Shown one piece after another: positions 8,343-10,395 of a DNA stretch of 10,395 bases; position 1 is the stretch's first letter; each line of letters begins with the position of its first letter. Made by a program: the position numbers and the translations under genes. The DNA is from Betaproteobacteria bacterium (lineage in GTDB: Bacteria > Pseudomonadota > Gammaproteobacteria > Burkholderiales > SG8-39), in the NCBI GenBank assembly GCA_007280315.1, contig QYQC01000196.1:1-10395 (forward strand). Direction: 5' to 3'. Under the pieces are notes generated by a model. It made no database searches, had not been told where the DNA came from, and worked only from the letters and a program-made list of their open reading frames with translations.

Positions 8343-8546
8343 CCCGTTGACGGCCCCCCGGCCTGAGCGGTTCGTTACCTCGTAACCAGGCCGCATCGGC
8401 GCCGCGCGCTGCCCCAGAACGGAAAGGTCTTCCAGTCCGGGCTTTATTGGAATACACTTTTATGCAGTGTGTTTCGCGTTTGAGGGGCAGTGGCCCGCAA
8501 AACCGGGGCCGGCCAGGACCTTAGCGTTAACTCAGGATGAAATGCC
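8343..8546. other. Intergenic region before ppk2 with hairpins
   Basis: This 204-bp stretch holds no convincing gene. CGGCCTG (8359-8365) pairs with CAGGCCG (8387-8393), and within it GTTAC (8374-8378) pairs with GTAAC (8382-8386). The result is a structured stem with a one-sided bulge that may have followed the original aacS stop; no T run follows. A near-palindrome, AATACACT-N7-AGTGTGTT (8451-8473), and a GGCCC/GGGCC hairpin (8492-8510) lie in the presumed ppk2 leader. I could not fix a sigma-70 promoter here. Confidence 0.4.
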
Positions 8547-9461
8547 ATGGGCAAACATAAGAAGGCCAAAACCGAGAAACCCGCAGGCGGGAATAAAAAA
8601 AAGGCGGCTAAGCTGAAGCTGGGCACAGAGGTGCCCGAGATGATCGTGCCGAGTCCGCTCGCCGATCCCAAGGCAAAGAAGAAGGACCGCAATAAATTCT
8701 ACGAGCGCGAGCTGCGCCGCCTGCATATCGAACTGGTAAAACTGCAGGAGTGGGTCAAACACGAGGGGCGCAAGGTGGTGCTGCTGTTCGAGGGCCGCGA
8801 CGCCGCGGGCAAGGGCGGCGTGATCAAGCGCATCGTCGAACCGCTCAATCCCCGCGCCTGCCGCGTGGTCGCCCTCGGCACGCCGACCGAGCGGCAGAAA
8901 ACGCAATGGTATTTTCAACGCTACACCGCGGAACTGCCGGCGGCAGGCGAGATGACGCTGTTCGACCGCTCCTGGTACAACCGTGCCGGTGTCGAGCGCG
9001 TAATGGGATTCTGCACGGAAGCCGAATATTGGGAGTTCGTGCGCTCCTGTCCGGCGTTCGAGCGCATGCTGGTGCGCTCCGGGGTCACCCTGGTGAAATA
9101 CTGGTTTTCGGTCAGCGACAAGGAACAGGAAGTCCGTTTCAAATCCAGGGTCGAGGATCCGACCAAGCGCTGGAAGCTGTCGCCGATGGACATGGAATCA
9201 CGCAACCGCTGGCAGGCCTACTCGCGTGCCAAGGACGACATGCTGGTCCACACCGATATCGATCAGGCAAGGTGGTACGTGGTCAATTCGGACGACAAGA
9301 AGCGCGCCCACCTCAACACCATTGCTCACTTGTTGAGTCTCTTGCCGTATAAGGACGTGGTGCCGAAGAAAATGAAACTGCCCAAGCGCAAGCCCGAATT
9401 GCGCGAAGGCTATGCGCGCCCGCCGCTGGAAATCCAGAACTTCGTCCCCGAGATTTATTAG
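8547..9461 (+). CDS. ppk2: Polyphosphate kinase 2 family protein (PPK2)
   Basis: A 304-residue PPK2 of single-domain (class I-like) size. Walker A is GRDAAGKGG (83-91), and the Walker B region is TLFDRSWYNRAGVERVMGFC, with D140 and R141. The lid region near RVEDPTKRWKLSPMD (201-215) and the RWYVVNSDDKKRAHLN segment are family hallmarks. PPK2 transfers phosphate between inorganic polyphosphate and nucleoside diphosphates in the cytoplasm, commonly making ATP or GTP from polyphosphate. The first 46 residues are an extension with 14 lysines, longer and more basic than in minimal members, and possibly a polyphosphate-binding or polyphosphate-modified tail. AGGA at 8534-8537 lies 9 bases before the ATG. 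An A8 run at 8595-8602 lies within the lysine tail. The following gene starts 21 bases after the stop. Confidence 0.95.
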   Translation: MGKHKKAKTEKPAGGNKKKAAKLKLGTEVPEMIVPSPLADPKAKKKDRNKFYERELRRLHIELVKLQEWVKHEGRKVVLLFEGRDAAGKGGVIKRIVEPLNPRACRVVALGTPTERQKTQWYFQRYTAELPAAGEMTLFDRSWYNRAGVERVMGFCTEAEYWEFVRSCPAFERMLVRSGVTLVKYWFSVSDKEQEVRFKSRVEDPTKRWKLSPMDMESRNRWQAYSRAKDDMLVHTDIDQARWYVVNSDDKKRAHLNTIAHLLSLLPYKDVVPKKMKLPKRKPELREGYARPPLEIQNFVPEIY

Positions 9462-9468
9462 GCTTATC

Positions 9469-9474
9469 AGGAGG
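9469..9474 (+). promoter_or_regulatory. Shine-Dalgarno site that fixes the GTG start at 9483
   Basis: AGGAGG, the full consensus, stands 8 bases before GTG 9483. It is the best ribosome site in the window and supports the small gene after ppk2 despite its non-ATG start. Confidence 0.75.
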
Positions 9475-9482
9475 CAATCACC

Positions 9483-9782
9483 GTGACTGACAATGCCCCG
9501 ATATTCACCGTTACCATCGATGCCAAGGGCGTCGCATTGCACAAAATAGAGCCCGGACGCGCCGGCTACAGCAAAGCCGCCAAAGGCATCATCCTGCGCC
9601 AGCGCGACGCCATCGAGCGCCACCAGAAACTGAAGGCGGCCGGCGAGGGCTATTACGGCACCTACTGCTTCCAGTTCCTCGACACCGCCAGGACCTTCGC
9701 CATGCTGCGCCTGCGCGCGATGGATCAGGAACTTCAAGACAACCTGGACCGGATTCAGGCCTACGACGGCGGCGCGAAATAG
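9483..9782 (+). CDS. Small protein of unknown function downstream of ppk2
   Basis: A 99-residue protein with a GTG start behind a consensus AGGAGG. I do not recognise a family. It begins with a beta-like stretch (IFTVTIDAKGVALHKIEP), then a basic central part (KAAKGIILRQRDAIERHQKLKAAGEG), a YYGTYCFQFLDTA segment with the only cysteine, and an amphipathic helix (RTFAMLRLRAMDQELQDNLDRIQAY). There is no signal peptide or membrane segment, so it is probably cytoplasmic. Its 21-base distance from ppk2 suggests co-transcription and a link to polyphosphate or nucleotide metabolism, by neighbourhood only. Codon use resembles its neighbours, which supports a real gene. Confidence 0.75.
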   Translation: MTDNAPIFTVTIDAKGVALHKIEPGRAGYSKAAKGIILRQRDAIERHQKLKAAGEGYYGTYCFQFLDTARTFAMLRLRAMDQELQDNLDRIQAYDGGAK

Positions 9783-9787
9783 CGCGA

Positions 9788-9809
9788 GGCTAAGCGCGGC
9801 CGCTTATCC
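9788..9809 (+). terminator. Possible hairpin after the ppk2 operon
   Basis: TAAGCG-CGGC-CGCTTA (9791-9806) forms a 6-bp stem with a 4-base loop, extended by GG/CC after one mismatch. It lies 5 bases after the stop, but only mixed sequence follows. A T6 run exists at 9856-9861 without an adjacent strong stem. Intrinsic termination is therefore tentative. Confidence 0.3.
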
Positions 9810-9904
9810 TAGCGGTGTCTCGGAGAGTGACGAGACCAGCGTCGATAGCGCGCCCTTTTTTCTCTGCTTCGATCAGTAGCGCAGTATGCTTTCGCGCAAT
9901 TACA

Positions 9905-9933
9905 TTGAGTGCCGCCCGGTTTTGCTGTAACAT
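9905..9933 (+). promoter_or_regulatory. Candidate sigma-70 promoter of pyrG
   Basis: TTGAGT (9905-9910) and TAACAT (9928-9933) each match the consensus at 4 of 6 positions with an exact 17-bp spacer. Transcription would start near 9940, about 20 bases before the pyrG ATG. The ribosome site is weak (GAG next to the start). Confidence 0.45.
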
Positions 9934-9959
9934 CCGTTATCCCATCTCTCGAATCTGAG

Positions 9960-10395
9960 ATGACCAAATATGTGTTCGTTACCGGCGGTGTAGTTTCCTC
10001 TCTTGGGAAGGGGATAGCCGCCGCCTCCCTCGCCGCCATCCTCGAATCGCGCGGCATCAAAGTCACCAACATCAAGCTGGATCCGTACATCAACGTCGAT
10101 CCGGGGACGATGAGTCCGTTCCAGCATGGCGAGGTATTTGTCACCGAGGACGGCGCCGAAACCGACCTCGATCTGGGGCATTACGAGCGTTTTAGTTCGA
10201 CGCGGATGAGGAAGAGCAACAACTTTACCACCGGCCAGATCTACGAGTCGGTGATCAAGAAGGAGCGCCGCGGCGAATATCTGGGCCGGACGGTGCAGGT
10301 AATTCCGCACATCACCGACGAAATTAAACGCCGCGTTTTTGAATTGGGTGACACAGGAAATTTTGATATTGTAATTACCGAACTCGGCGGAACCG
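9960..10395 (+). CDS. pyrG: CTP synthase, N-terminal synthetase domain (3' truncated by window)
   Basis: The frame from ATG 9960 is open to the window end, giving 145 residues of the amidoligase domain of CTP synthase (normally about 540 residues, with a C-terminal glutaminase domain outside the window). Diagnostic stretches are TKYVFVTGGVVSSLGKGI (the P-loop-like ATP site), KLDPYINVDPGTMSPFQHGE and DGAETDLDLGHYERF, with acidic metal and substrate residues, then NNFTTGQIYESVI and VQVIPHITDEI. The enzyme makes CTP from UTP, ATP and glutamine in the cytoplasm. In many proteobacteria pyrG is followed by kdsA and eno, which cannot be checked here. It starts 177 bases after the small gene and has its own likely promoter. 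Confidence 0.97.
   Translation, partial: MTKYVFVTGGVVSSLGKGIAAASLAAILESRGIKVTNIKLDPYINVDPGTMSPFQHGEVFVTEDGAETDLDLGHYERFSSTRMRKSNNFTTGQIYESVIKKERRGEYLGRTVQVIPHITDEIKRRVFELGDTGNFDIVITELGGT

Noticed and set aside
8372..8388. Integron attC-like site
   Set aside because: GTTAC/GTAAC arms do not match the GTTRRRY/RYYYAAC core pair, and no integrase or second site is present.
9848..9861. Rho-independent terminator ending in T6
   Set aside because: The GC-rich stretch before the T run has no matching upstream arm, so no stable stem could be drawn.

Overview
The window looks like part of a GC-rich proteobacterial chromosome, probably a betaproteobacterium or a close relative. This is inferred from codon use, the CTP synthase N-terminus, and the mix of ETF-quinone oxidoreductase, acetoacetyl-CoA synthetase, an LpxR-type outer-membrane lipid A deacylase (so a Gram-negative envelope) and PPK2. 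No rRNA, tRNA, CRISPR array, transposase or integrase gene is visible.

Layout. (1) Bases 1-2060, plus strand: the 3' end of a short-chain dehydrogenase (HSDL2-like), then a split aconitase X enzyme, with a large catalytic subunit and a small swivel subunit overlapping by 4 bases. This is probably one catabolic operon of unknown substrate. (2) Bases 2120-3256: an exported LpxR-family lipid A 3-O-deacylase. (3) Bases 3275-4903, minus strand: ETF-ubiquinone oxidoreductase, convergent with the LpxR-family gene. (4) Bases 5047-7422, plus strand: a hotdog acyl-CoA thioesterase and acetoacetyl-CoA synthetase (aacS), divergent from ETF-QO across a 143-bp control region. That region holds a clean 18-bp palindrome, a consensus -10 box and a small leader reading frame. 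Together these genes fit acyl-CoA/ketone-body metabolism and its electron outlet to the quinone pool. (5) Bases 7423-8342: a two-gene HepT/MNT toxin-antitoxin module on the minus strand. It is followed by a diverged second copy of the last ~89 bp of aacS, so the module sits between direct repeats of the aacS 3' end, as if it had entered or been exchanged there. (6) Bases 8547-9782: polyphosphate kinase 2 and a small unknown protein with an ideal Shine-Dalgarno sequence, probably co-transcribed. (7) Bases 9960 to the end: the 5' part of pyrG (CTP synthase), behind a plausible sigma-70 promoter.

The most notable observation is the toxin-antitoxin cassette bracketed by the duplicated aacS tail. 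Next are an aconitase X small subunit without the serine I expect at its active-site loop, and a Shine-Dalgarno-equipped 29-codon frame in front of the thioesterase whose N-terminus resembles a histidine phosphatase.
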